A DNA stretch of 64,000 bases from an uncultured Muribaculaceae bacterium (GTDB lineage: Bacteria > Bacteroidota > Bacteroidia > Bacteroidales > Muribaculaceae). Where the stretch lies: NCBI GenBank assembly GCA_910589055.1, contig CAJURN010000005.1, forward strand, positions 62,001 to 126,000, written 5' to 3'. Positions within the stretch are counted from its first letter, which is position 1. Each line of letters begins with the position of its first letter. The notes under the pieces are model-generated. The model was not told the DNA's origin, did no database searches, and saw only the letters and a list, made by a program, of their open reading frames with translations. This document shows positions 7,773 to 16,743 of this stretch, piece by piece. The position numbers and the translations under genes are program-made.

Positions 7773-9743
7773 ATGAGAAAAAATATATTTCTTTTTGTAG
7801 GCCTTGTGATGGCCGGAATGTTGTTCGGCGCATGTGGCGGAGTCAAACTCGCTACGGCCAACGAGCAGCTTGAGCGTGGCGAATACTACGACGCGGCCAA
7901 GACTTACCGCAAGATATACAACAAACTTACCAAGCGCGAGGAACGCCCTCTGCGCGGTGAGGTGGCTTTCAAGATGGCCGAGTGCCACAGACGCCTTAAC
8001 CAGTATGCCCGTGCCGCGGCAGCGTATCAGAACGCCGCCCGCTACGGCTACTCCGACTCCACGCTGTATCTCTACATGGCGCAGATGCTCCATGCCGACG
8101 GCAAATATGCTCCGGCAGTGAAGGCTTATTCCGACTACCTTGAATTCCGTCCCGGCGACGCACTTGCCGAGAACGGGCTTGTTGGCGCCCGCATGGCTCT
8201 CGAAAAGAAAGGGGCTACACGCTACGTGGTAAAGAACGCGAAACTCTTCAACTCCCGCCGCGCCGATTTCGCCCCGATGTATCTCGACCGCAGTCTCGAC
8301 CAGCTATATTTCACCACCACCAACGAAAAAGTTTCCGGCACCAAGCACAGCGAAATCACCGGAATGAAAAAAGGCGACATATGGTTTGCCGGGAAAAACG
8401 AACGCGGCGAATGGAAGCGCCCCGAGAAAGTCGAAGGCGAACTAAACTCCGAGCTCGACGAAGGCATTGTTTCCTTCACTCCCGACGGCTCGACTATGTA
8501 CCTCACAAAAGCACGCCGCGAACCCAACGCCAACACAGGCGTGGAAATTTACACCTCTCAGCGCAGCGACGCCAAATGGAGCGCCCCGGTTAAATTCGAG
8601 ATTACAGCCGACACGCTCTCAAGCTACGGCCATCCGGCAGTCTCCCCTGACGGCACCTGGCTCTACTTCACCAGCGACATGCCCGGCGGAGTCGGTGGCA
8701 AAGACATCTGGCGCATCAACCTCAAGGAACGCCAGGGAACACTCGAGAACCTCGGCGAATGGATAAATACCCCCGGCGATGAAATGTTCCCGTCGTTCCG
8801 CTCCGATTCCGTGCTCTATTTTGCCTCCAACGGCCATCCCGGATACGGAGGTCTTGATATTTTCCGCGCCGAAATGACTAAATCCGGCGGCTGGAACGTC
8901 ACCAACATGGGAACTCCCGTCAACTCATCCTCCGACGATTTCGGAATAACTTTCGGCGAAGGCGAGAGCGGATTCTTCAGCTCGAACCGCGGCGACAACC
9001 GCGGCTACGACCACATTTTTTCGTTTGAACTTCCCGAACTGAAAATTATCATTTCAGGCTGGGTACTCGACAAAGACGAGGAGCCCGTGCCGAACGCCGT
9101 TATCCGTATCGTGGGCGACGACGGTTCCAATCAGAAACAGGTGGCCCGAAACGACGGCTCATTCTCCTTCCCCCTCGACCGTGGCGTGAGCTACGTGATG
9201 CTCGCCGGTGCGAAAGGCTATCTCAATTCCCGTCAGGAATTCACGAGCGACACAGCCGAGGAAGACGCCGAATACAATGTTGATTTCATTCTCGCTTCAA
9301 TCACCAAGCCGGTCGTGATTGACAATATTTTTTACGACTTCGACCGCGCGACATTGCGTCCCGAATCCAAGACAGCCCTCGATGAGCTCGCCCAGGTTCT
9401 CCGCGACAATCCCAACGTGACTATCGAGATGGCCTCGCACACCGACCGCAAAGGCACCGAGGAATACAACATCGACCTCTCGGGCCGACGTGCACGTTCG
9501 GTTATCGACTATCTTATTTCCGTCGGCATCTCTCCCGACCGCCTTCAGTCGCAGGGCTACGGCAAGTCACGTCCCAAGACCATTACCAAGAAACTCGCGC
9601 GCGAATATCCGCAGTTCAAGGAAGGCGATGTGCTCACCGAAGAGTATATCCTCGCGCTCCCCGAGGCCGATCAGGAAATTGCCGACCAAATCAACCGCCG
9701 CACCGAATTCCAGGTTCTCTCAATTGATTACCGCATGTTCTGA
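7773..9743 (+). CDS. PorE-like OmpA-family lipoprotein (TPR, beta-propeller, CRD, OmpA domains)
   Basis: 656 residues with start MRKNIFLFVGLVM; a further 17 codons upstream are open but would spoil the signal peptide. The lipobox MLFGAC is followed by TPR-like helices (about 25-145), PD40/WD40-type propeller repeats (about 165-425, with FTPDGSTMYLTK and VSPDGTWLYFTSD), a carboxypeptidase-regulatory domain (about 428-510) and an OmpA peptidoglycan-binding domain (about 515-645, YDFDRATLRPES...LSGRRARSVIDYL). This order is that of PorE, which ties the type IX secretion system to peptidoglycan. Other T9SS signs in the window are the plug protein at 56728 and the tail of the GH95 enzyme. The stop overlaps the next start (TGATG). 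Confidence 0.82.
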   Translation: MRKNIFLFVGLVMAGMLFGACGGVKLATANEQLERGEYYDAAKTYRKIYNKLTKREERPLRGEVAFKMAECHRRLNQYARAAAAYQNAARYGYSDSTLYLYMAQMLHADGKYAPAVKAYSDYLEFRPGDALAENGLVGARMALEKKGATRYVVKNAKLFNSRRADFAPMYLDRSLDQLYFTTTNEKVSGTKHSEITGMKKGDIWFAGKNERGEWKRPEKVEGELNSELDEGIVSFTPDGSTMYLTKARREPNANTGVEIYTSQRSDAKWSAPVKFEITADTLSSYGHPAVSPDGTWLYFTSDMPGGVGGKDIWRINLKERQGTLENLGEWINTPGDEMFPSFRSDSVLYFASNGHPGYGGLDIFRAEMTKSGGWNVTNMGTPVNSSSDDFGITFGEGESGFFSSNRGDNRGYDHIFSFELPELKIIISGWVLDKDEEPVPNAVIRIVGDDGSNQKQVARNDGSFSFPLDRGVSYVMLAGAKGYLNSRQEFTSDTAEEDAEYNVDFILASITKPVVIDNIFYDFDRATLRPESKTALDELAQVLRDNPNVTIEMASHTDRKGTEEYNIDLSGRRARSVIDYLISVGISPDRLQSQGYGKSRPKTITKKLAREYPQFKEGDVLTEEYILALPEADQEIADQINRRTEFQVLSIDYRMF

Positions 9744-10600
9744 TGAAATTCCGTACCGAAATCGAACCGCACCGGGCAGGATTCAAAATCAGCCATAGTA
9801 CGCCTGTACTCCTTCTTGGCTCGTGCTTCTCCGACAACATTGGCACACGGCTCATGCACGACGGATTCGATGTGCTGGCAAATCCATTCGGGGCGCTGTA
9901 CAATCCGTTTTCCATTGCCAATGCCATTGAGCGAGCGCTCAACGGCGCATACTATACCCGTGCCGACCTTACAGCGGGACCGCGCGGATGGCATTGCCTT
10001 GATTTCAGCACGGCTTTCAGCGGCGACGACGCCGATTCCCTGCTTGAGAAAATCAACAGTACCTTGCGTCTACTGTCGGATTTCATACAAAGAAAGCCGG
10101 TCGTAATCCTAACCTTCGGCACGGCATGGTATTTCACCTACACTCCCGAAGCCAACCGTCCGATTGGCAACTGTCACAAGTTCCCGGGGACTGATTTCGC
10201 CAGGAAAAGATTAGCCGTAGATGAGATTAGTGTCCGCTGGCACGCCCTTTCACAACGGATACTCGACCTCGGCTGCTCCCTCATTTACACCGTAAGTCCC
10301 ATACGACACCTTGCCGACGGGCTGCACGGCAACAACGTAAGCAAAGCCACCCTGATGCTGGCGGTGGAGAATCTTACGGAAAATACAGGCGGCGAATACT
10401 TTCCGGCCTACGAGGCTATTATCGACGACCTGCGCGATTACCGCTTCTACGCCGCCGACATGAAACACCCGTCGGAAACAGCCGCCGACTATGTGTACTC
10501 GTTGTTCAGCCAAGCCTACTTCCCACCCGAAACACTCTCCGAAGCCCTCGCCTGCCGCAAGCAATTCCTCCGCTCGCAACATCGCCAGATTAATCCTTAA
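9743..10600 (+). CDS. GSCFA domain protein
   Basis: 285 residues. The family-naming motif LLLGSCFSDNIG (about residues 23-34) is followed by ANPFGALYNPFSI, which is typical of GSCFA proteins, a group of SGNH/GDSL-like putative hydrolases common in Bacteroidetes. The serine within GSCFS would be the nucleophile, and SPIRHLADG (about residues 188-196) is a candidate for the later catalytic block. Substrate is unknown. No signal peptide. Translationally coupled to the preceding PorE-like gene. Its last codons (INP-stop) are made of the TTAATCC repeat found elsewhere at gene ends, so the very C-terminus may be recent. Confidence 0.82.
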   Translation: MKFRTEIEPHRAGFKISHSTPVLLLGSCFSDNIGTRLMHDGFDVLANPFGALYNPFSIANAIERALNGAYYTRADLTAGPRGWHCLDFSTAFSGDDADSLLEKINSTLRLLSDFIQRKPVVILTFGTAWYFTYTPEANRPIGNCHKFPGTDFARKRLAVDEISVRWHALSQRILDLGCSLIYTVSPIRHLADGLHGNNVSKATLMLAVENLTENTGGEYFPAYEAIIDDLRDYRFYAADMKHPSETAADYVYSLFSQAYFPPETLSEALACRKQFLRSQHRQINP

Positions 10601-10618
10601 TCTTTAATCCTTAATCCG
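10589..10618. repeat. TTAATCC short direct repeats
   Basis: ATTAATCCTTAATC followed by further TTAATCC units; it spans the stop codon of the GSCFA gene. Same motif as at 6081-6110. Confidence 0.5.
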
Positions 10619-10623
10619 CCCCA

Positions 10624-11466
10624 CTACACCTGCCGTCTCCGGTATTCGCCGGGAGTCATTGATGTGTAGCGACGGAAGAGCATCCCGAAATAAGCCGGAT
10701 TCGGGAATCCCACCTTCACAGAGATTTCCTTTATCGAAAGAGTAGACATGAGAAGGAGGTTCTTCGCCTCGTTGATTCGCCATTCAAGGAGGTAGGAATG
10801 GGGAGACACACGAAATGCCTTTTTAAAAGCTCTGATAAAACTTTCAGGTCTCATTCCCATCATTTCCGCCATACTTTCAACACTTATATTACGTGCAAAA
10901 TTAGCCCGGATATAATTGCGCACACGCAGCATTTCAGTATGCGCGCACACTTGCCGCGGCCTTGCATACTTCACAAACTGTGCGAGAATCACGGTGACGC
11001 AAGCCTGAAGCTCGAGTTTAATCGCCAGTGGCAGTCCCTCGAAACGTTTCGTACAATAAATATATCCCGACTTCTTCTCGTACTCCTGCGGGATGCTTGT
11101 TTCCAAAGCAAAATCAGTACACACCGACGCTATCACGTTCATAGCCCGCTCCAGGGTATCATTGACCGGAATCTCGAAAGGCAACTCATATGCGCCGAGC
11201 GTATCCTCCATTTCGGAATCTTCAACTCTGAAATGCAAGTATTTATGGCGGAATGTACCTTTCAGTATATCCTCATGGGTGGTAAGGGCAGGTATAGCGT
11301 AGGCATGCCCCGGACGAAGAAGATGCACGGTTTCACCGATTCGGACCTGTGCATTACCCTCCTCCACTATATAGATACGCCAAAAGATACTGCCCGGAAT
11401 TTTGAAATTCCAGTCATCGGTGTGTACTATTTCACCATAATTGTAAATGCAAATCGAGCTAATCAT
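10624..11466 (-). CDS. AraC-family transcriptional regulator
   Basis: 280 residues. The N-terminal half is a cupin-like sensing domain (VEEGNAQVRIGETVHLLRPGHAYAIPALTTHE, about residues 33-64). The C-terminal ~95 residues hold two helix-turn-helix motifs (NISVESMAEMMGMRPESFIRAFKKAF and LSIKEISVKVGFPNPAYFGMLFRRY), ending with TPGEYRRR. It is divergent from the GH95 fucosidase gene with 133 bases between, so it is a natural candidate to control that enzyme; the sugar signal would be inferred only from this position. Confidence 0.88.
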   Translation of the reverse strand: MISSICIYNYGEIVHTDDWNFKIPGSIFWRIYIVEEGNAQVRIGETVHLLRPGHAYAIPALTTHEDILKGTFRHKYLHFRVEDSEMEDTLGAYELPFEIPVNDTLERAMNVIASVCTDFALETSIPQEYEKKSGYIYCTKRFEGLPLAIKLELQACVTVILAQFVKYARPRQVCAHTEMLRVRNYIRANFARNISVESMAEMMGMRPESFIRAFKKAFRVSPHSYLLEWRINEAKNLLLMSTLSIKEISVKVGFPNPAYFGMLFRRYTSMTPGEYRRRQV

Positions 11467-11547
11467 AATACACTACAAAAATATATAAGAAAATTGACAT
11501 GTACAATATAAAAATAACATTGATTTGCGCTCTATCTCCCATCCAAC

Positions 11548-11555
11548 TACTTTTG
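11548..11555 (+). promoter_or_regulatory. -7 box of the GH95 gene
   Basis: TACTTTTG matches the Bacteroidetes TAnnTTTG -7 consensus, 45 bases before the ATG. Confidence 0.6.
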
Positions 11556-11599
11556 TAAAAAGATTATAACCAAAAATCAACCATTAAAGAAATAATATC

Positions 11600-14500
11600 A
11601 TGAATATCAAATCACTACTTACAGTAGCTCTTGCTTCGGCCGCCATCAGCTCATGGGCCGACTCAAAGCCCCTGTTCAGCGATGGAAATCAGGAACACTG
11701 GTATCACGTCGTGTTCGAATATGGCGATGCCGCTATAAAAGATTACGGGGACGGTCAGTACGTCTACACACGCATGATTACACCCGGCGAAAAAGCGCAA
11801 CAATGGAAATTTATCGGAAATGAGACCGACTTCACAATGGTTAGCGCGGAAGGCAATGCGGCTGTCGTTACTAAAACTGCCAACATGAAGACTGCATCCG
11901 ACGCTGAATCAGCATCACACTTCCGCCTCGTGCCCTCGAATCATGCCAATTATCCCGGAATGTACCAGATTGAGATTGCCGGACTTGACGACTCCTACTG
12001 TTACGTCAATCAGTCGGGCGGTTCAGGCTATGGAAAGCAGGTGGGAAAATGGATTGCCGATGACGCCAGCAATGTAATCAATTTCGTAAAAGTAAGTGAC
12101 CTTCCTGAAAAAGGTTTCAATGCCCCCAACATCAAAGAATACACCGTAAATGCCGTCGCATCCCACACACCCGCCCACCGACACACAATCTGGCACACGA
12201 CACCCGTTACATCTTTTACCTACGGAAATCCCTGGATGGAATATGCCTATCCGATAGGTAACGGAGAATTCGGAGCAATGATCTACGGCGGCATACACTG
12301 CGACCACGTGCAGTTCAACGACAAATCACTTTGGTCGGGTTCGAGCATCAACCGCGGATGCTATCAGAACTTCGGCGACCTCTACATCGAAGACCTCTCC
12401 GGCAACTTCGGCGATGACAAGCCCGTGAATGATTATGTTCGCGAACTCATCATGCCTGAAGGTAAAGCTCAGGCAAGCTACACAACCTCCGACGGAAGCA
12501 TCAAATACACACGCGAATACATCGCCAGCAATCCCGACAAGGTTGTGGCAATCAAGCTAACTGCCTCCAAACCCGGAGCCATAAGCGTGAAACTGAATCT
12601 TTTCCCCGGTATTTCCAAAGGTCTCGTATACACATCTTATACTACTGACGGAGGAACATTTGAAGGCAAGCTCGACCTCGTTTCTTTCAAAGCCGGATTC
12701 AAGGCCGTACCGACAGGAGGCTCTGTGGAGAAAACCGACGACGGCATCGTTGTTAAGAACGCCGACGGGCTTCTGATTCTTCTTACCGGTGCAACCAACT
12801 TCGACCAGCACTCTCCGAACTACATCACCGATGCCGACGCAATGAAGGCCAAGGTTTCCGAACGCCTGACCGCCGCAGCCAGCAAAAGCTGGGAAAATCT
12901 GCTCGCCGAACATACAGCCGACTTCAAGAGCCTTTTCGACCGTGTTGACTTCTCTATATACGGAGCTGCAAACACAGATAATACACAGAACCTTGTAAGC
13001 ACCTACAACAGCCGCAGATATGATCCTACCGCACCCGGAAATCTTATGCTTGAGGAACTCTACTATACAATCGGACGCTATCTGCTCATCGGATGCTCGC
13101 GCGGCATGGACACTCCGGCCAACCTCCAGGGACTCTGGAACAACACCGACTCTCCGGCATGGCAGTGCGACATCCACTCCAACATCAACGTTCAGATGAA
13201 CTACTGGCTTGCCGAAAACACCAACCTTTCGGAGCTCCACATGCCCTACCTCAACTACATTTACAGCATGGCGCTGGAGCACGACGAGTGGAAAGAATAC
13301 GCACGCCGCTCCGGACAGACAACAGGCTTCACATGCTTCACACAAAACAACATATTCGGACACTCCGACTATGCCGAAAACTATGTGATTGCCAATGCCT
13401 GGTACACATATCATATGTGGCAGCATTATAAATATACTCTTGACAAGGAATTCCTCCGCGACCGCGCCATGCCCGTGATGCTCAGTTGCACACGCTTCTG
13501 GCTCGAACGTCTTGTAAAAGACTCCGACGGCACTTGGGTGGCACCTCAGGAATGGTCGCCCGAACATGGTCCCTCCGCTGAAGACGCCACAGCCCACGCC
13601 CAGCAGATTGTATATGAGCTTTTCAGCACCACTCTTCAGGCCATCGACATTCTCGGTGCCGAAGCCGGTGTAGACAATGATTTCATTACAGAGTTGAAAA
13701 ATAAATTCGAGAATCTTGACCCGGGTCTCGGCATCGAACAGTACACCGGAGCATGGGGTGATACATTCAACGACATTAGTTCCGGCACCGATATCCTGCG
13801 CGAGTGGAAATACAGCCCGTACAGCGTCGGCGAGAAAAACCATCGCCACCAATCACATCTGATGGCAATGTATCCTTTCAGCCAGATAAACCCCGAAAGT
13901 GAATACTTCCAGCCTGCCGTCAACTCTCTCACACTCCGCAGCGACCTCTCCACCGGATGGTCCCTCGCATGGAGAATATGCCTTTGGGCACGCGCCCTTG
14001 ACGGAGAACACGCCCACAAGATTATCCGCACGGCTCTTCGCCACTCAACAACCTACGAACAAAGCAGCGGTGCCGGCGGTATCTACTACAACCTGCTCGA
14101 CTCGCACGCGCCCTTCCAGATTGACGGCAATTTCGGCTACACCGCAGCCGTGACCGAAATGATTCTTCAGAGCCACGACGGCGTTCTGCGTCTGCTTCCC
14201 GCACTTCCTTCGATGTGGCTTGCAGGACACCTCAAAGGCGTACGGGCCGAAGGAAATATGGAGGTGAGCCAGTATTGGAGCAATGGCGAGCTCGACCGCG
14301 CCGAAATCAGCTCGTTCTCAGGAGTAGAATGTAAAATCAAATATAAAAACATCGCCGAGGCCACTGTAACCGACAGCGACGGAAATGAAATCACATTCAC
14401 TGCAAACGGCAAGGACTACATATCATTCCCGACCCAAGCAGGCAAGACCTACACCATCATCCCCGCAGGCAAAGCAGGCGTTGAGACTCCCGAGGTTGCC

Positions 14501-14701
14501 GGCGATTCGCTCCGTATCGACGGCAGCGGGATTGCCTCCGTTAGCTCCGAAATCGCCGAAATCTGCGCCTATGACGTCACAGGACGTCTGCTCGCACGCT
14601 CAGCTTCAAACCGTCTCGACCTCTCGGCCTACCGCAATATGCCGCTGGTTGTAAAAGCCACAACCCCCAGCGGCACATTCGTCCGCAAAGCGATATTATA
14701 A
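11600..14701 (+). CDS. GH95 alpha-L-fucosidase-like enzyme with T9SS-type C-terminal tail
   Basis: 1033 residues, secreted (signal peptide about 1-20). An N-terminal beta-trefoil-like domain (about 25-170) precedes the GH95 part, which opens with PWMEYAYPIGNGEFGAMIYGG. Residues expected from the B. bifidum enzyme are present: N528-x-N530 in SNINVQMNYW, the general acid candidate E655 in EWSPEHG, and D842 in QIDGNFGY. It should remove terminal alpha-L-fucose, for example from mucin or milk glycans; alpha-L-galactosidase activity also exists in GH95. The last ~75 residues (IAEICAYDVTGRLLARS...SGTFVRKAIL) resemble a type A T9SS sorting domain. No SusC/SusD pair is nearby. Confidence 0.9.
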   Translation: MNIKSLLTVALASAAISSWADSKPLFSDGNQEHWYHVVFEYGDAAIKDYGDGQYVYTRMITPGEKAQQWKFIGNETDFTMVSAEGNAAVVTKTANMKTASDAESASHFRLVPSNHANYPGMYQIEIAGLDDSYCYVNQSGGSGYGKQVGKWIADDASNVINFVKVSDLPEKGFNAPNIKEYTVNAVASHTPAHRHTIWHTTPVTSFTYGNPWMEYAYPIGNGEFGAMIYGGIHCDHVQFNDKSLWSGSSINRGCYQNFGDLYIEDLSGNFGDDKPVNDYVRELIMPEGKAQASYTTSDGSIKYTREYIASNPDKVVAIKLTASKPGAISVKLNLFPGISKGLVYTSYTTDGGTFEGKLDLVSFKAGFKAVPTGGSVEKTDDGIVVKNADGLLILLTGATNFDQHSPNYITDADAMKAKVSERLTAAASKSWENLLAEHTADFKSLFDRVDFSIYGAANTDNTQNLVSTYNSRRYDPTAPGNLMLEELYYTIGRYLLIGCSRGMDTPANLQGLWNNTDSPAWQCDIHSNINVQMNYWLAENTNLSELHMPYLNYIYSMALEHDEWKEYARRSGQTTGFTCFTQNNIFGHSDYAENYVIANAWYTYHMWQHYKYTLDKEFLRDRAMPVMLSCTRFWLERLVKDSDGTWVAPQEWSPEHGPSAEDATAHAQQIVYELFSTTLQAIDILGAEAGVDNDFITELKNKFENLDPGLGIEQYTGAWGDTFNDISSGTDILREWKYSPYSVGEKNHRHQSHLMAMYPFSQINPESEYFQPAVNSLTLRSDLSTGWSLAWRICLWARALDGEHAHKIIRTALRHSTTYEQSSGAGGIYYNLLDSHAPFQIDGNFGYTAAVTEMILQSHDGVLRLLPALPSMWLAGHLKGVRAEGNMEVSQYWSNGELDRAEISSFSGVECKIKYKNIAEATVTDSDGNEITFTANGKDYISFPTQAGKTYTIIPAGKAGVETPEVAGDSLRIDGSGIASVSSEIAEICAYDVTGRLLARSASNRLDLSAYRNMPLVVKATTPSGTFVRKAIL

Positions 14702-14720
14702 GAACTAACCACCTAATCCC

Positions 14721-14764
14721 ACAAAAAACGTCCGGAAGCCAAATGGCCGCCGGACGTTTTTTGT
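14721..14764. terminator. Bidirectional terminator between GH95 gene and fabG
   Basis: A perfect 15-bp stem (14721-14735 with 14750-14764, core CGTCCGG/CCGGACG) with A-run and T-run on opposite sides, serving both convergent genes. Confidence 0.9.
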
Positions 14765-14780
14765 GAGGTTAGATGGTGGA

Positions 14781-15527
14781 TTACATGTTCATGCCACCGT
14801 CGACCTGGATAACCTGACCTGTAACGTAGCTGGAAAGGTCGGATGCGAGGAAGGTAGCCACATTGGCAATGTCCTCGACTTTACCTGCGCGACGCAGAGG
14901 AATTTTCTTGGCCCATTCGGCACGCACATCATCGGGAAGAGCTGCAGTCATGGCAGTCTCGATAAAGCCGGGAGCGATGGCGTTGGCGCGGATACCGCGT
15001 GAGCCAACTTCCTGTGCGATGCTCTTTGCGAGAGCGATAAGACCGGCCTTGGAAGCTGCATAGTTAGACTGTCCTGCATTGCCGTGAACGCCCACTACGG
15101 AAGCCATGTTAATGATGGAGCCGTGACGCTGACGCATCATGATGGGAAGAACAGCGTTGATGAAGTTGAACGCGCTCTTGAGGTTGACAGCGATAACTGC
15201 ATCCCACTGAGCTTCGGTCATGCGGAGCATAAGACCGTCTTTGGTGATACCTGCATTGTTGACGAGGATATCAATCGAGCCGAAATCGGCGAGCACCTGA
15301 GCCACAACTTCCTTGGTCTGGTTGAAATCGGCAGCGTTGGAAGCATAACCTTTAGCCTTGACGCCAAGTGCGGCGATTTCTTCTTCAGTAGCTTTTCCGT
15401 TTTCATCGATCACGAGATCGGTGAAGGCGATATTCGCACCCTCCTGGGCGAAACGAAGGGCAAGGGCTTTGCCGATGCCGCGGGCCGCGCCGGTGATAAG
15501 GGCGGTTTTTCCTTCAAGTAATTTCAT
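14781..15527 (-). CDS. fabG: 3-oxoacyl-ACP reductase
   Basis: NADPH-dependent reduction of 3-oxoacyl-ACP in fatty acid elongation, cytoplasmic. 248 residues, the standard length. The cofactor motif GAARGIGKA (about residues 13-21), NNAG, the catalytic serine region INMASVVG, and YAASK are all intact, and the C-terminus SSYVTGQVIQVDGGM is typical. It lies downstream of a TetR gene (59 bases) but has its own -7 box at 15561-15568. Confidence 0.93.
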   Translation of the reverse strand: MKLLEGKTALITGAARGIGKALALRFAQEGANIAFTDLVIDENGKATEEEIAALGVKAKGYASNAADFNQTKEVVAQVLADFGSIDILVNNAGITKDGLMLRMTEAQWDAVIAVNLKSAFNFINAVLPIMMRQRHGSIINMASVVGVHGNAGQSNYAASKAGLIALAKSIAQEVGSRGIRANAIAPGFIETAMTAALPDDVRAEWAKKIPLRRAGKVEDIANVATFLASDLSSYVTGQVIQVDGGMNM

Positions 15528-15560
15528 TGTGATATGATTTTGTTTTGGGTTTTGAGATTA

Positions 15561-15568
15561 CAAAATTA
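15561..15568 (-). promoter_or_regulatory. -7 box of fabG
   Basis: On the minus strand TAATTTTG, 33 bases before the fabG ATG. Confidence 0.6.
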
Positions 15569-15586
15569 GTGATTTTTTCGCTAAAC

Positions 15587-16180
15587 TCATCCATTATTAT
15601 CAATGGAAGTACGGTCAACGAGAATATCCGACAATATAAACTCCATAAAATCAGCGTGTATACTCTTTAGAGCCTCAGGCTCCGACGAGAGCCCGGCAAA
15701 GGCGATACTGTTCATACACCTGATAAGGAACGACCGGAGCAGCCGGCAGCGGTCGGGGCGGAAATATCCCTTGCGCTCGCCTTCGTTGAGGATGTCTATA
15801 AAGATGGCATTTTCCTTGTCATACACCAATTTGCGGACACGCTCCATGCGCCGCAGGTCAAACTTGAAAAGCGACTTGATATACGACTCCGACGAACTCA
15901 CCGAGCGGCCTTTTGTAAGGTGGAGACGCAGAAATTCCCTGAGTTTCTGCTCAGGGTTCAAAGAGTTGTCATCCCTTACCGAGGTCAGCGTCCGGACTAT
16001 TTCGTCGCTCTCATGGTCGAGCACGGCGTTGTATATCTCCTTCTTGTTGCGGAAGTAGGTGTAAATCGTGCGCCGTCCCTTGTCGGAAGCCTCCGCGATA
16101 TCGTTCATAGTCGTGTTTTCCAACCCTTTGTGAACAAAGAGCTGACGCGCAACGAGAATGAGTTTATCGCGGGTTGTCAT
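15587..16180 (-). CDS. TetR/AcrR-family transcriptional regulator
   Basis: 197 residues. The N-terminal helix-turn-helix is clear (FVHKGLENTTMNDIAEASDKGRRTIYTYFRNKKEIYNAVL, about residues 15-53). The C-terminal ligand domain (about 60-190) has no recognisable ligand signature. It lies between a C_GCAxxG protein gene (12 bases upstream) and fabG. Control of fabG or membrane lipid genes would be inferred from position only. Confidence 0.88.
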   Translation of the reverse strand: MTTRDKLILVARQLFVHKGLENTTMNDIAEASDKGRRTIYTYFRNKKEIYNAVLDHESDEIVRTLTSVRDDNSLNPEQKLREFLRLHLTKGRSVSSSESYIKSLFKFDLRRMERVRKLVYDKENAIFIDILNEGERKGYFRPDRCRLLRSFLIRCMNSIAFAGLSSEPEALKSIHADFMEFILSDILVDRTSIDNNG

Positions 16181-16192
16181 GTGGTAAGGATA

Positions 16193-16588
16193 TTATAATT
16201 CAGACTCAAGAAACTCGGCGGCGTCGGCCACACAGTCGTTGCAGGCGCGCAGCGGACAACGCGTGGCAAGCCCTTTGAGCTCATGACACACCACGGTGGT
16301 GTTGCGCTCCTGAAATTTAGTCATCACGCGGGCCATCGCTTTCATGGATGCCACCCGGTCGCGGTGAACCATACCGAGAACCATTCCGGCGCCAACCAAT
16401 GCGCCGCATGTTCCCTGCAGGTTTCCCATACCCGTACCGAACGACGCAGCCATAGCCATCGCCGTAGGTTCGTCGATACCCGCCGCGCCCGCATAGGCAC
16501 ACAGAACGGCCTGGGCGCAATTATATTTTCCGGAGCGTTTCAGCTCCACAGCCCGGACTATGCCGGATTTTTCATCTGTCTGTTCCAT
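16193..16588 (-). CDS. C_GCAxxG_C_C family redox-type protein
   Basis: 131 residues counted from MEQTDEKSG. The family signature is complete: YNCAQAVLCAY, then GTCGALVGAGMVLG, and two late cysteine groups VCHELKG and RCPLRACNDCV. These conserved cysteines suggest a metal or redox site, but the family function is not established. An upstream in-frame extension of 36 codons is rejected because it crosses the promoter. It heads the TetR-fabG gene cluster and is divergent from the TPR gene. Confidence 0.8.
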   Translation of the reverse strand: MEQTDEKSGIVRAVELKRSGKYNCAQAVLCAYAGAAGIDEPTAMAMAASFGTGMGNLQGTCGALVGAGMVLGMVHRDRVASMKAMARVMTKFQERNTTVVCHELKGLATRCPLRACNDCVADAAEFLESEL

Positions 16589-16597
16589 TTTATCGTG

Positions 16598-16605
16598 CAA
16601 AGGTA
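16598..16605 (-). promoter_or_regulatory. -7 box of the C_GCAxxG gene
   Basis: Minus-strand TACCTTTG ends only 9 bases before the ATG at 16588, so the mRNA would be nearly leaderless. Confidence 0.55.
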
Positions 16606-16703
16606 AGCATTTAAGACATTTTTTACAATGCAAATAATATATAAATAAGGTGGAGATTGTACTAAATGCTCTATAAATTTTGGCAAGTCGTTCCATTTAT
16701 TAC

Positions 16704-16711
16704 TAAATTTG
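16704..16711 (+). promoter_or_regulatory. -7 box of the TPR protein gene
   Basis: TAAATTTG, 32 bases before the chosen ATG at 16744; it supports that start over the upstream in-frame ATG. Confidence 0.6.
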
Positions 16712-16743
16712 TGGAAATTTACGAAAGATTACAACCCACGGCA